The notes beneath the pieces were generated by a model. That model had not been told where the DNA came from. It worked only from the letters and a program-made list of their open reading frames with translations, and made no database searches. A program made the position numbers and the translations under genes. This document shows positions 1-9,310 of a stretch of 13,276 bases of DNA, piece after piece (within the stretch, counting starts at the first letter, position 1; each line of letters starts with the position of its first letter). The DNA is from Cephalothrix simula (lineage: Eukaryota > Nemertea > Palaeonemertea > Archinemertea > Cephalotrichidae), in assembly GCA_035591015.1 (NCBI GenBank), contig JAXIUW010035564.1:1704-14979 (forward strand). The letters run 5' to 3'.

Positions 1-705
1 AATAAATTCTTGACCGTTTTTATAATTATATCAAGACGTTTTTATTGCACTCATAAGCAGATATTTGAAATTTGTTTTATTTTTGATCATTCGTACGGAT
101 TGTCCACACTTTCCACCCTGGATGCTTGATAAAAATAAAATTACCTTAATAAAAATGTTAATAAAACGAAATAACGCAGGGCTCTTACTGGAGAAATTGA
201 CCCACGCGCGCGGTGTGTTTGCGATAATAATGAAAAAGGCTGAAATGTTAGTTATGGGAGACATGAAATAAACTAAAACATATGAAAAAAGGTAGTAAAA
301 GTAGATTTCAAAACAGAAAAATTGAATGAGATGAATAACAAATAATTAATGAATGAATGGGATACACATTTAGTTATTCCATCTATGACCAAATATAAAT
401 GTTTTTATTTAACAATCGTTCACATTTGGCCGTAAAGGTACGTACGGAGGGGGAACGCCCACACCTGCACCTACATCTACAAGATCCGTGCGGTTTTGTT
501 TAAATGGTTGACCGAAAATTCCGGTCGTCAAATGTAAAGAATGTAAGCTTAATAAATGAGGGGTAAATATAAATGTAAAAACTCCCGGCTTAGACTTGGT
601 GAGGAGATCATCAGGAGGAACCATCAGAGTTTTCACTTCAGGTGGATGAGTTTCGGCGCCTGTTCCTCTGTCGTACTCTGATAATTATTTTAAAAATTTT
701 CTTAC
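1..705 (-). other. Start of the intron that splits the receptor's two zinc fingers
   Basis: The GTAAG donor at 705-701 opens this intron, which runs off the left edge. I looked for the second zinc finger (a Cys-rich module containing a CQACRLKKC-type motif) on the minus strand and did not find it, so the next exon lies beyond the window. The segment 409-660 is open in one minus frame but has no usable splice signals. Nothing else is recognised here. Confidence 0.7.
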
Positions 706-1006
706 CTATAAATTAGTTTTCTTCTAACACTTCTTTTGAAAAATCCACTGCATCCATTACAGGCCAATATACCATAATGTTTACCACTCGAAACATCTCC
801 ACAAACAACACACCTTAGACCTGGTGAGCTACGCCTGATAGGCCCGGGGCTGCCGTGACCAGAAAGTGGGCCGCACGATCCGATACTTGAACCAACAGAA
901 ACTGTAACGGCTGGTGATGATAATGGTGATCCGGGATTTGATCTGCTGAAGTCAGTTACTGGACTGTCTCGATCGTTCTTCAAGTCGGAGTCTGAAATTG
1001 AGAGAT
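706..1006 (-). CDS. NR2E3: Nuclear receptor NR2E3/FAX-1/UNF type, exon with first zinc finger
   Basis: Internal coding exon of a sequence-specific nuclear transcription factor; NR2E3 relatives control photoreceptor or neuronal identity. Seen: the exon encodes a Ser/Pro/Gly-rich stretch (residues about 30-92 of my model) and then zinc finger 1, with a C-x2-C-x13-C-x2-C spacing (Cys 94, 97, 111, 114). The P-box reads CNGCSG and the finger ends in [12 protein letters not shown]. Known: Asn in this P-box separates NR2E3/FAX-1 from tailless, which has CDGCSG, and from the usual [14 protein letters not shown] resembles protostome FAX-1/UNF, whereas vertebrate NR2E3 has GIYACNGC. The 3' end is a perfect donor (TATAG^GTAAG, phase 2) between the two fingers. 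I place the 5' end after the acceptor TTTCGTAG, which has a good pyrimidine tract and is phase 1. In-phase alternatives are 992, 1045 and 1057, and a non-spliced start at ATG 1043 is also possible. Finger 2 and the ligand-binding domain are outside the window. The family call is near certain; the 5' boundary is less so. Confidence 0.92.
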
Positions 1007-1503
1007 CTACGAAATAGAACAGTTGTGAAGTGAGTGGATGCATTGCTGAGAGCACAGCTGATTTCGGAAGAAGCCAATATGAACACAGAACTTCGCGCCT
1101 ATACAGAAGTACAGAACAGCAGTATTACTGTGAAAGTAAGTGTAGATAAAACAAGAACATGTAATAAGTATAAGAAATTAATCAAGACAAGTAAAAAATG
1201 TAGCAGTATATATTTCAAAAATTAAACTATGTTATGAATATATTGTTTTTCCATGGCTGGGGGTTTTCTATTGGTAAAAGTGTGCATATATCTCGTAATC
1301 TGTGTTCAATACTTTCTGATATATTGCATAGATTTTGATATACTACACTGAAAATGATTGAAAAATCAGTCAGCCAGGGTTATGACAACAAAACACTATA
1401 CGGCGCCTCGTTTAGCAATACGCTGTAAAAAATTATATATTCACTATAATAAATAAAATATTATTATAACTGGCGTAGATTTTACTTAATGAGTGGGGGG
1501 AAT

Positions 1504-1631
1504 CCCATCACGAATTACCTAAATTCGGTGATTAGTAATTGCTTTGTAGTAATCGTGTTTGGCTTTCTTGATTCGTGATTCTACCTTGTGTGATCTTGAA
1601 TTGCTTTTAGGCTTAGGTGATTCGTGATGGG
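1504..1631. repeat. Short inverted-repeat element (MITE-like), 128 bp
   Basis: The ends CCCATCACGAATTACCTAA (1504-1522) and the complement of 1613-1631 match at 18 of 19 positions. Further copies of the core ATCACGAAT/ATTCGTGAT lie inside (about 1571-1580) and just to the right (about 1642-1680). This looks like a palindromic non-autonomous element or a cluster of its subterminal repeats. No clear target-site duplication is seen. Confidence 0.5.
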
Positions 1632-4014
1632 GTGATACAGATCACGAAAGCGTTTTTTATGAAAATTACGAATCACGAAGGCCGTTTTTTTCCAATCAGT
1701 ATAATCACGAAATAAAGCTTTACGCCGTCAGTAATCTTTAAAAGTAAATATGTAAACAGATATGGAATAAAGATTGCGCGGTAGAATGCAAAAAAAGTTC
1801 CTTTTTTATTTTTGCAGGAGATATTTTGATCTTCAACGAAACTCATTTATTGTTCCTAAAGTCAATTGTTTAAGAAGAGCAATAAGAACTGCAATAAGAA
1901 CAGATGCTGGAATTGAAGTGACCGGAAGTAAGTTTAAAACCCATAGACGCTAAGAACTGTTAAGGCAAAGAAAAACCAATTTCGCTCTGTATCGTTAAAA
2001 GTGACACACTTTTGGTCCATAACATGATGTCACAATTAAAGTCGCCATCTTTTTGTTACAAAATTATGGTCAAATCTTAAGACTTCAAAGTCTTTTTCAC
2101 ACTTAATTGCAAGTTTCTTGATACAAATCTTTGCACTTTAAATTTGCTTTCTGCTACTAAGCATCATTTCCGACTATTTGAACGGCGCAAATAAACGCAT
2201 GTGCCGAAAAGTTTGATTTGGAATCAAATATCTAGACAGCCTTCAACAAGTATGCGCTAAAAAGCGCTAAGAATCGGTTTTGTTTGAGAAAATCATCGTT
2301 TTTGAATTGAATCAAGAGTTTATGGATAAAAGATGCAGTTGTCTAATGTCCGCAACTCCATGCGCCTGCTTGCAGACTTTTCAATAACGGGATTCGGAAA
2401 TTTTAACAAATTAGACATTAAGTGAATTTTAAAAGACCGGATAGACAATATTGACTTTGCCTTTTAATGAAATGTATATATTTCATTTCAAAAAAGTTTT
2501 GAATTTATACAAAAAAATTGTTTTGAATCCCTCCAAATAAATGAGCCGCGTTGCGTAAATTAATCTAAAAAGTATTTAAAGTTCAAATTTTCACGTTTGA
2601 AAAATATAAAAGTCTAACCTATATATTCCCTATTTTTATGGGGAGGTTTTGTTTTGATGGGCTAACGCTTCCAAATTACAGAATGTTTTTGTCTACTTTT
2701 GACAGGTTTGACCACAAATACACCCCTGAAAATTATTTTACGCGCCACTTAGGTTTTTTATTTATCATTTTTGGGCTTAAGAACTACCAGAACTTATATT
2801 GGCGAAAATGGTCCTCGGAAACTATTTATAGAATGCTAGTTTAAAATGGTTGAAAATATTCTGTAAAAATGAGAAAATTCGAACACAAATTTTTTCGCGA
2901 AAAAATTCAAGAAAGGCGCGGACATAATTTTAAAAATCTACATGTATTCAATCTTTGATCAAAATCTAAAATCATTGATCATCATTACCAAAGGCAAAAT
3001 ATAAACAAATTTTATAATAATTCGTGCTAATTTATTACTTTTATTGCTTTTGCTAAATGATAAATGTTTTAAATTATTATTTATTAGATTATTATTTTAA
3101 TTTTTATGATTTATTGCTTTTTATTACAAAATATTGGCCTACCTGATTCATTTAAAAGTCGAGACATCATAAAAGCCATGATTTCTAGATTTTGTATGTA
3201 AACTTTTGAATGAATTCACCGAAATATAACCAAAAATGTACTCCATGACCCACACAAATGATATTTTATTTTTAAAAAAACTTTAATTTCAATAATTGAC
3301 AGTCGATTTGTTAATCTAGATAATCACGTTCGTGGTTTCTTATTGGCTGAAATAATTTTTGTTTGACAGAAAGACGAATATATCAATTCAATACTGAACA
3401 ATTCAATTCAATTCATATTGTTCAAATTGAACAAATATAATTATTCAAACTTGAAAAGATCATAGAAATATAAATTTTTTTTCAGTGTATTGATAAAAAT
3501 AGTTGCGAACTATTTTCAAGATGGCCGCGTTTATGTTTTGAAATTTTATAGTTGACCAAGTGCAAAAATGACCAAGTATACATATAGACACTATTGTATG
3601 TTTGCAGGTGTGTTTAAAAACTGTATCATTTATGCGTCGGCCGAAAATCAAATATCAAGTTTGAAAGTGTAAGTGAAGAAGGCACGTTTTCAGTTAGAAT
3701 TGAATTGTGTTTTACAAATAAAGTTTTAGAGTTTCTTTATGTTTTCTTAAAACCTCATGGTTAAACCCTCTTGGCACCCACGAAAGCACTAAGTTTGTGT
3801 CAACTTACTTTTAAAGAAGTGATACTAGACAGTCATAATCGGTAAATAAAAGTAAGAGTAGGCAAAATGCACAAAAATATTTGCGATAAATGGCAGGGTG
3901 GTTTCTCTGAAACGATGCGGTCGAATGTCCAAGAATTCTTAAAATTTTTCCGTTTAGTTAAAAGTTTGTCTGTATGTACCGTACGATACATACGAATTCG
4001 GACAGGGATGATGC

Positions 4015-4070
4015 TTGATCCAAATTTGGCTCAATTAAAAACGTTTTTAATTGAGCCAAATTTGGATCAA
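4015..4070. repeat. Perfect 56-bp palindrome with two CArG boxes
   Basis: Positions 4015-4042 are the exact reverse complement of 4043-4070, with no spacer and no mismatch; the centre is between 4042 and 4043. Each arm contains CCAAATTTGG (4020-4029 and 4056-4065), which fits the CC(A/T)6GG box bound by SRF-type MADS proteins, and a CTCAATTA/TAATTGAG homeodomain-like core. A second near-perfect palindrome of 22 bp lies at 3972-3993. Whether this is a regulatory site, an inverted micro-duplication or an assembly fold is not decidable here. Confidence 0.9.
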
Positions 4071-4228
4071 ATGTGGTCCGAGGTGAGGTGCAGCATTTCG
4101 GAAAATAATTATATCATGTATAGCTCCGGTTCGCTAACAAGTTTTTCGATGCCGCGGCCATTGGTGGAACCGTTACCGACGCCCGTTTCGGTTTCAACCG
4201 GATCTACCTATCGAAGAGCTAGAATGGT

Positions 4229-4455
4229 AAAGATAGGTTTTTAGAACGGTTTCAAATATAAAAAGTATATATAAATAAAATTAATATAAAATAATTCAAG
4301 ACGGTCACAATTAAAAAACAAGTACGTCGATCAACTATGTTTTAGATAAAGACCTTTTTCTGAACCGTTCTGTACTTTTTGTGTCGATGTGGACCGTTTT
4401 TTGCCGTTCTGCGCGTTCCAAGGTAATCTGAACCGTTCTGAATCAACCTATCCAA
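4229..4455. repeat. Inverted-repeat element, about 225 bp
   Basis: The left end, GATAGGTTTTTAGAACGGTTTCA (4232-4254), and the reverse complement of about 4429-4452 share GATAGGTT and AGAACGGTT(T)CA with small gaps. A diverged third copy of the same motif lies inverted just to the left (about 4189-4213). Copies of CCGTTCTG occur at 4366-4373, 4403-4410 and 4433-4440. The interior is AT-rich and non-coding. This is consistent with an old MITE; no target duplication is identified. Confidence 0.4.
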
Positions 4456-5921
4456 TTTTCGTTCCGATACCAAATGTATGGATTCTAAATATCTGGAACA
4501 CTTCAACCTTTTTTCCCTTGTTAGATCATTTACCTTAAAATAACGAATGAAAAATAAAACAAATTCGTGTTAAAAAATTGACTTTCAGAAGTTTTAATGG
4601 TCTTGAACTGGTTTCAATGTTCTTTAATTAAGGGGTTTTGGGGCCTGAAGAAAGGAAATCTAATTGTAGTAATTATATCGCAGGGAGCCTGACCAAAGCA
4701 GAAGAATTTTGATTTCTTTGTCATGTCTTGAAATCAAGTATCGTTAGACAATTTTTTGTACCTTTTAATGAATTTCTCTCTCATTTTTAGCATTTACAAG
4801 TGACAATTTAATTCTTTTTGACAAACCCACGCCTGATATTGAAGATTAAGATCGATTTTCGACGACTAATTTTATCAAATCACTGTCAAGTACCCCAAAC
4901 GAGTCAGTTTATTTTATTTCCCCGCGCTAACTAAATTTCTGAACCAACTTTTCTCCCGCCGGCGGTAGCAATCAAATTTTAGCGATCGCTACTGTTTGAT
5001 AGAGTACTGATTCGCCCTAATTAAATGATGATACTGCTTGATGGCCTCCTAATGAAGTTTTCTTGATACCTATTATTTATCGAATCAATCAGAAGCGAAA
5101 TCTTTTTACTTTGAAATCAAATTGTCGGGTTTTCGCGAAAGTCCCACAGGATAGCACGATCAAGGACCGTTAGAGAGCTTGTCGGAAAGCGCAAATTAAA
5201 GCTGTTAGCGGTTGAGTGGGACGCCAGGAATACTTAATTTATGCCAAGTTAGGAAGGAAAATACTTAACTTAGATTCATTAATATCGACTTATCTTCAAG
5301 TTTGAGATTTCTAGCGTAAAATCAATTTCAAATTTCAGAATTGGAAAATCAGTTTAGAAATGATTGGATCCGGAATTAGATTATTTGCTATTAATGGCTT
5401 AATGCGACTGAATTGGTCAAGAATCCCGTCGTTGATTCTGTTTTTAATCATCAGGGAATTTAACAATTGAAAATGTTCGGGCATAAAATTGTTTTGTGTG
5501 TATTTGAAACCGCGCATAATCGCGCTGTGGTGTTTTTTATTATAAAAATTGCTTTATTTTTTTCAGTAATAATAAAGGCCATTGAAACTTGGGAATTCTT
5601 TATGATGTAAAAGAGGCAGGTATTTTTTTTATAAACTCATTATAATTTGATTTTGTTTATGCCATAATAACAAAATCTACGAATAAAAAATGTGTATAAA
5701 TAATGGTTATAATAATACTTAATTTTGTATATTTGATATATACATTTTGTACTGCTAATTATTAAACGAGATTGTTAGATATTCATTTAAGGGACGCTGT
5801 TCCGAGAATGGATATTCAATACCAAGTTTACCAATTACATGTAGCAGTATTCAATGTACAAAATGTACAATAAAGTGTTATCGTAACCGTTTTATACCAT
5901 GACTGATTTGTTTTCGATAAA

Positions 5922-6067
5922 CTTTATCAAAAACTATGCAGTTTATCAAAAACTGTGCAGTTTATCAAAAATTGTGCGTATATCAAAAATTGTGCGTATT
6001 TCAAAAAGTGTGCGTATATCAAAAAGTGTGCTTATGTCATAAAGTGTGCGTTTATAAAGAAGCGTGC
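5922..6067. repeat. 18-bp minisatellite, eight units
   Basis: There are eight head-to-tail units: two of 19 bp followed by six of 18 bp. The consensus is close to GTATATCAAAAATTGTGC. Unit starts are 5922, 5941, 5960, 5978, 5996, 6014, 6032 and 6050, and the last two units are the most diverged. Because 18 is a multiple of three, both strands stay open and give artificial periodic peptides (IKNCAY-like and IRTIFD-like). I do not regard these as genes. Confidence 0.9.
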
Positions 6068-7572
6068 CGAAAACGTGTACACATGTCACAGATATACGCA
6101 ATATTTTAACAATAGAAAATCCCTCAGCCATGAAAAAGAATGAAAAGAAAAGAATGAAAAAATATTTTAGCATTAAACAATAATACACCGATGTACTGGC
6201 GTTTCCTGTCCTCTGCGTGCGTTTAGTGTCCGGCATGTGCAATAATAGAGAAGGTAGGACAATATAAACCAGTGGTTAAGTGCCCTCCTTATGTTTTCAA
6301 AAGTCCCAGAAAATACTCTCTGTTTAAACTGAGAGGAGTAAAAACAGAAAATTTCGGATTTTTGGACCTGGAATTCCCGTTATTTTCTGATCATATAAAT
6401 TCGTAAAAAATCCACAAACGCGGTAATTTGAAATTTTATGATGGTGAAACGTATCGCCGTTAGTTCGCCTTCAAAGCACCAATATAAACCCATATTAACC
6501 CAGACTGAAAACTTGGTAGTGCGTGACAGAATTATTCTATCCACGACCATCAACGGTTTCAAATATATTTGGCAAATTCAGGTCAATTAAAGGGTAAATT
6601 ATATGATTTTAAATCTGTTAATTATATCAGGATTGTTCGCGCAATGTCATACATTTTAAGGAGCAGTATCTTTTTAATTTCTTTAAAAAAAGTCTGCTAA
6701 ACATAACAAAACAAATATGGAAAGACCTTATCAGTAAAATATTAATTTGTCGCATAGATGTTTGTTTTGCGCATATCTGCCAGAATCTATCACGCTTTTT
6801 CTACATGGTTATGGTTTTTCAAATCAATTGTAAATTAAGCGGTATATAATATTTTATATTTTTAACTAACCATTTTTATCTCAATCAAGATGGACATTTT
6901 TACGCAACTATATACGCTATTTCCCGGCCGTCGCAAGTGAGACTCTCCCGCTGTTTTCTGGATCCTTGTGGAAACCCTGATCGAATGAACAAATCCAAAA
7001 TTTAAAAAAGAAATTTGGCTTAGGGCGGCGCCTCGCGTCGACGGCGTTTCTTCAAGAATTCAGAAATCAGAATAGGCCCCGCTTTCAAACTATTTGTTCC
7101 ATTTCCTGACAATTTATCTATACATTTCTGAACTCGAAAGTTTTTGGTTGAGTTTCAAAAAGTCGCATGAAGAAACTAATAAAATTAAATTTTTAATAAA
7201 AAAATTTTGTAGCTTTACTCTTAATCTAAATATCTTATATCATTGTTTAAGAGTTAAATTTCTATCTCATTTATACATTTTGTTTATAATACCAATAGGT
7301 GCAACTTTCTGTTATAAACGTTAAACATAAATTTTTTTGGGGTTCGCGAAAAAATTCACTGTGTTATAAAAATTTTTTTTAAAAGATTTTTAAAATATAA
7401 AAGGAAAATATATCGTTACATTGCAAACATTTTGCATAGAAATAATATTTGGTTTGATGCAAAAAATTTAGGTCATGAAAATTATAAAAAGAAGTTTTTA
7501 AAAAATATGCATGAATTTTTTTGGCGCATTTTTTCAAAAATCATGTTTAAAACATAAATATATATTAATTAC

Positions 7573-7657
7573 CTTCACTGAATGAATCACTTTGATTGTC
7601 TAAATCCATTTCGGGTCTTTGAATCACTTCTGTGTACTGTTCCATCATTGCGGACAT
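7573..7657 (-). CDS. NR2E3: Probable first coding exon of the NR2E3-type receptor
   Basis: Inferred N-terminal coding exon of the same minus-strand gene. Seen: ATG at 7657 in a good context (A at -3), 28 codons beginning MSAMMEQYTEVIQRPEMD and ending in an acidic/serine stretch, then a donor GAAG^GTAATT leaving one base (phase 1). The best acceptor of the zinc-finger exon, at 1006, also needs phase 1. Joining the two completes an Asp codon and gives a smooth run of Asp/Ser residues across the junction. An in-frame TGA lies upstream, about 70 bp before the ATG. N-termini of this receptor family are poorly conserved, so homology cannot confirm the exon. It could instead be the first exon of another minus-strand gene, or a chance ORF. 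A CCAAT box lies about 220 bp upstream. The resulting intron would be 6,566 bp. Confidence 0.5.
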
Positions 7658-7900
7658 GGTATCACACCTTTCGACACACGTTATCAAATGAAGCTCTGAG
7701 TTGATGATCTTTTCCTTTTGTAAATCTAATCATGATCATCGATGCTCTGGATTTTCATCTGTATCCATCCTATTTGATGAATAATTATTAAGCCAAGTTG
7801 ACATTTTAGATGGCATAATTCATGAAGAGGAAAAGCGCAATGACGCGTGTGGGAGATCTGATTCTTCTCTTCGCTGATTGGCTCGCGGTGGAAGATGAGG
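7658..7900 (-). promoter_or_regulatory. Putative promoter and 5' UTR of the receptor gene
   Basis: On the minus strand an NF-Y type box, AGCCAATCAGC, lies at about 7874-7884 (core CCAAT 7881-7877) in a locally GC-richer patch with CpGs. No convincing TATA box is seen. Between it and the presumed start codon are three upstream ORFs. These are 7823-7806 (5 codons), 7804-7736 (22 codons) and 7739-7662 (25 codons, stopping 4 nt before the main ATG). If transcription starts near the CCAAT box, translation of the receptor could be held down by these ORFs. The transcription start is not determined. Confidence 0.35.
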
Positions 7901-8294
7901 AGGGACTTTATCTCTTTGCGACATCGACTTAGCAATCATTAGTAGATGATGATTTTGGATCGATAGGAGACCTGCTGTTGGAATCGTGACACCGCGAATT
8001 TGAGTACGGTTAAGAGGATATAGGATGATCTAATACCTGGCTTACGGTTTACGCATGTTATTAGGAAAATATGAAACTAAAAGGCTTTCAAGAGACAGTT
8101 TAAAAAAACCTAAACAGCTAAATATTAAATCAGCTAAAAAGCGGATTTGTGGTGTAAGCTGCAATTTATAAACATGCTTACTGGTTTAGCCACGTGAATT
8201 GGAGATAGAAAATCATGTCTGTCAGAATAGCTTAATATAAGGCGCTTATATAATTATGTCGAAGGACATGATGTCACTAAGAAATTATGAATGT
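7901..8294. other. Intergenic stretch upstream of the receptor promoter
   Basis: I see no gene or clear repeat here. It is the interval between the CCAAT region and the start of the repeat-dense block. It could hold further upstream promoter sequence for the minus-strand receptor gene. Confidence 0.4.
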
Positions 8295-8448
8295 ACGTGG
8301 TCTCGGCTAGGAGACCCGTGTTCAATCCTACCCACTCAGCTTGGCCCTTCCGACGGAACATAACACTACCGAGTTTTCAGGCCTACTACCTGATGCTGGG
8401 TGGCTCGGTCGGCGCCCGTTTCGGCTTTAAAAATGCAGAGGGGGGACC
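8295..8448 (+). mobile_element. Possible tRNA-derived SINE remnant
   Basis: GAGACCCGTGTTCAATCC (8311-8328) resembles the T-arm region of a tRNA and contains an exact RNA polymerase III B-box (GTTCAATCC, GWTCRANNC). It is followed by about 120 bp that are GC-richer than the surroundings and end where a MITE inserts. The T-stem does not pair well, no good A-box or acceptor stem lies upstream, and no poly(A) or target duplication is seen. It is at best a 5'-degraded SINE and is not a functional tRNA. Confidence 0.25.
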
Positions 8449-8640
8449 GAGGGTATATTACTCGAAAAAAGCTAACGAGATTTAAATCAGTGATTTTTGA
8501 TTTATCGTGATTCTAATCAATTGATTTCTGATTTTCATTATGATTCGAATCAAGTAATTCCTGATTTTCATGATTAGAATCAAATTATTTCTGATTTCTC
8601 AGCAAAGGTGTACGTGATTTAAATCAGTAATGTACCCCTC
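8449..8640 (+). mobile_element. MITE copy A, 192 bp, with degenerate 10-bp target duplication
   Basis: The termini GAGGGTATATTACT and the reverse complement of the right end, GAGGGGTACATTACTG, form an inverted repeat. The flanks 8439-8448 and 8641-8650 match at 7 of 10 bases (AGGGGGGACC and GGCGGGGACT), consistent with an aged 10-bp duplication. The interior starts with CTCGAAAAAAGCTAACGAG and then carries several units of about 30-34 bp built from TGATTTTCATGATTCGAATC. It is non-coding. It matches copy B (10702-10910) along its length in the opposite orientation. The duplication length would suit a Mutator-like family, but this is only inference. Confidence 0.75.
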
Positions 8641-8662
8641 GGCGGGGACTTGGTCTACTAAA

Positions 8663-9310
8663 CAGGTCACAAGGGAACCACTTTAGAGTGAAAGACGTCC
8701 TTCAATTGAAGGGGATCGTTCAATCGAAGGATAGGAATTTCTTCAATTTTGTTGTTGATTTTTGTCAAAATAACTACGGACGGAAAGCAAGTTTTGGAAA
8801 ATTTTAAAAATTGCTGGTTATTCATATAGGCATTTAAGTCAAGGATTATATTAGCATAAGATAACGTTCCTCGTGTAACAGAAAGTTCAATTTTTCTTTC
8901 GATAACCTTTGCTCACAAAATTTCAAACCTTGACCAAAATTGGAAAATCTGGCCGGATTATAAGCGAAATAGGAATTGAAAGGTAAGATGTTATAGTTTT
9001 TCCATAATTGGTGGAAGTTGTGCCTAAATATGGCCATTTTCACTACGAATTTTTAGATGAAATGGATAATTACCTATTTTAATGGTAATAATGAATCCTA
9101 TACAGTTGCTTGTTTATTAGAAAATAAGGCTATCCTTCAATTGAAGGACGTCTGTCGATCTGCGGATAACTTTTGATTGGCGAACAGGCACCCAGTACAA
9201 AATTGAAAACGAGGCCACGTTCTCAGGAGATTTTGAATTTTATTCTTCGATTGAAGTGTCTACTTCGATTGAAGGACGTCTTTCAATCTAAGATGGTAAT
9301 TCCTTACCTG
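8663..9310. mobile_element. Non-autonomous DNA transposon, 648 bp, long inverted termini
   Basis: The ends begin CAGGT and the arms stay related for about 70 bp. The best block is TGAAAGACGTCCTTCAAT, followed by GTTCAATCGAAGGAT at the left and CTTCAATCGAAGAAT in the complement of the right. CTAAA lies immediately outside both ends (8658-8662 and 9311-9315), a candidate 5-bp target duplication. An extra copy of the CTTCAATTGAAGGACGTCTG motif lies internally near 9135. No transposase reading frame is present; the short ORFs inside are not credible. The CAGGT ends could fit a hAT-like family with short duplications, but the superfamily is not settled. Confidence 0.7.

Larger units (their letters stand above)
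1007..7572 (-). other. Intron 1 of the NR2E3-type gene (model)
   Basis: This long AT-rich stretch lies between the two modelled exons. I see no further convincing coding exon in it. It holds an inverted-repeat element (1504-1631), a perfect palindrome (4015-4070), a second inverted-repeat element (4229-4455) and an 18-bp minisatellite (5922-6067), each listed separately. The stretches 1632-4014, 4456-5921 and 6068-7572 are otherwise simple AT-rich DNA with short runs and small hairpins, such as a 7-bp stem at 1997-2013. The intron call depends on the first-exon model; if that is wrong, this is upstream intergenic DNA. Confidence 0.45.

Noticed and set aside
409-636. Minus-strand ORF of 75 codons, left of the zinc-finger exon, considered as the next receptor exon
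   Set aside because: It contains no second zinc finger or Cys spacing, and it has no donor. Its possible acceptor (at about 680) leads to an early stop in the required phase.
1041-1055. GTG at 1055 or ATG at 1043 as the receptor start codon
   Set aside because: GTG is not a normal start in animal nuclear genes. The ATG sits in what looks like the pyrimidine tract of the acceptor at 1007. It is kept only as an alternative.
3867-4244. Plus-strand ORF of 125 codons, the longest in the window, with a codon-like C-terminal half and a possible acceptor near 3958 and donor near 4225
   Set aside because: It reads straight through the perfect palindrome and matches no family I recognise. The length is possible by chance, and it lies inside an intron on the other strand. 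Transcript evidence would be needed.
5335-5517. Minus-strand 60-codon ORF with plausible composition
   Set aside because: It is AT-rich, lies in the presumed intron, has no recognisable domain and no strong splice pair.
5946-6242. Paired ORFs with periodic six-residue repeats on both strands
   Set aside because: They are artefacts of the 18-bp minisatellite period.
6262-6325. AGTGGTTAAGTGCC, similar to a tRNA/SINE A-box
   Set aside because: No B-box at a suitable distance and no tRNA fold or SINE body follows.
8291-8485. Plus-strand 64-codon ORF
   Set aside because: It spans the SINE-like remnant and the MITE A terminus, with no family resemblance.
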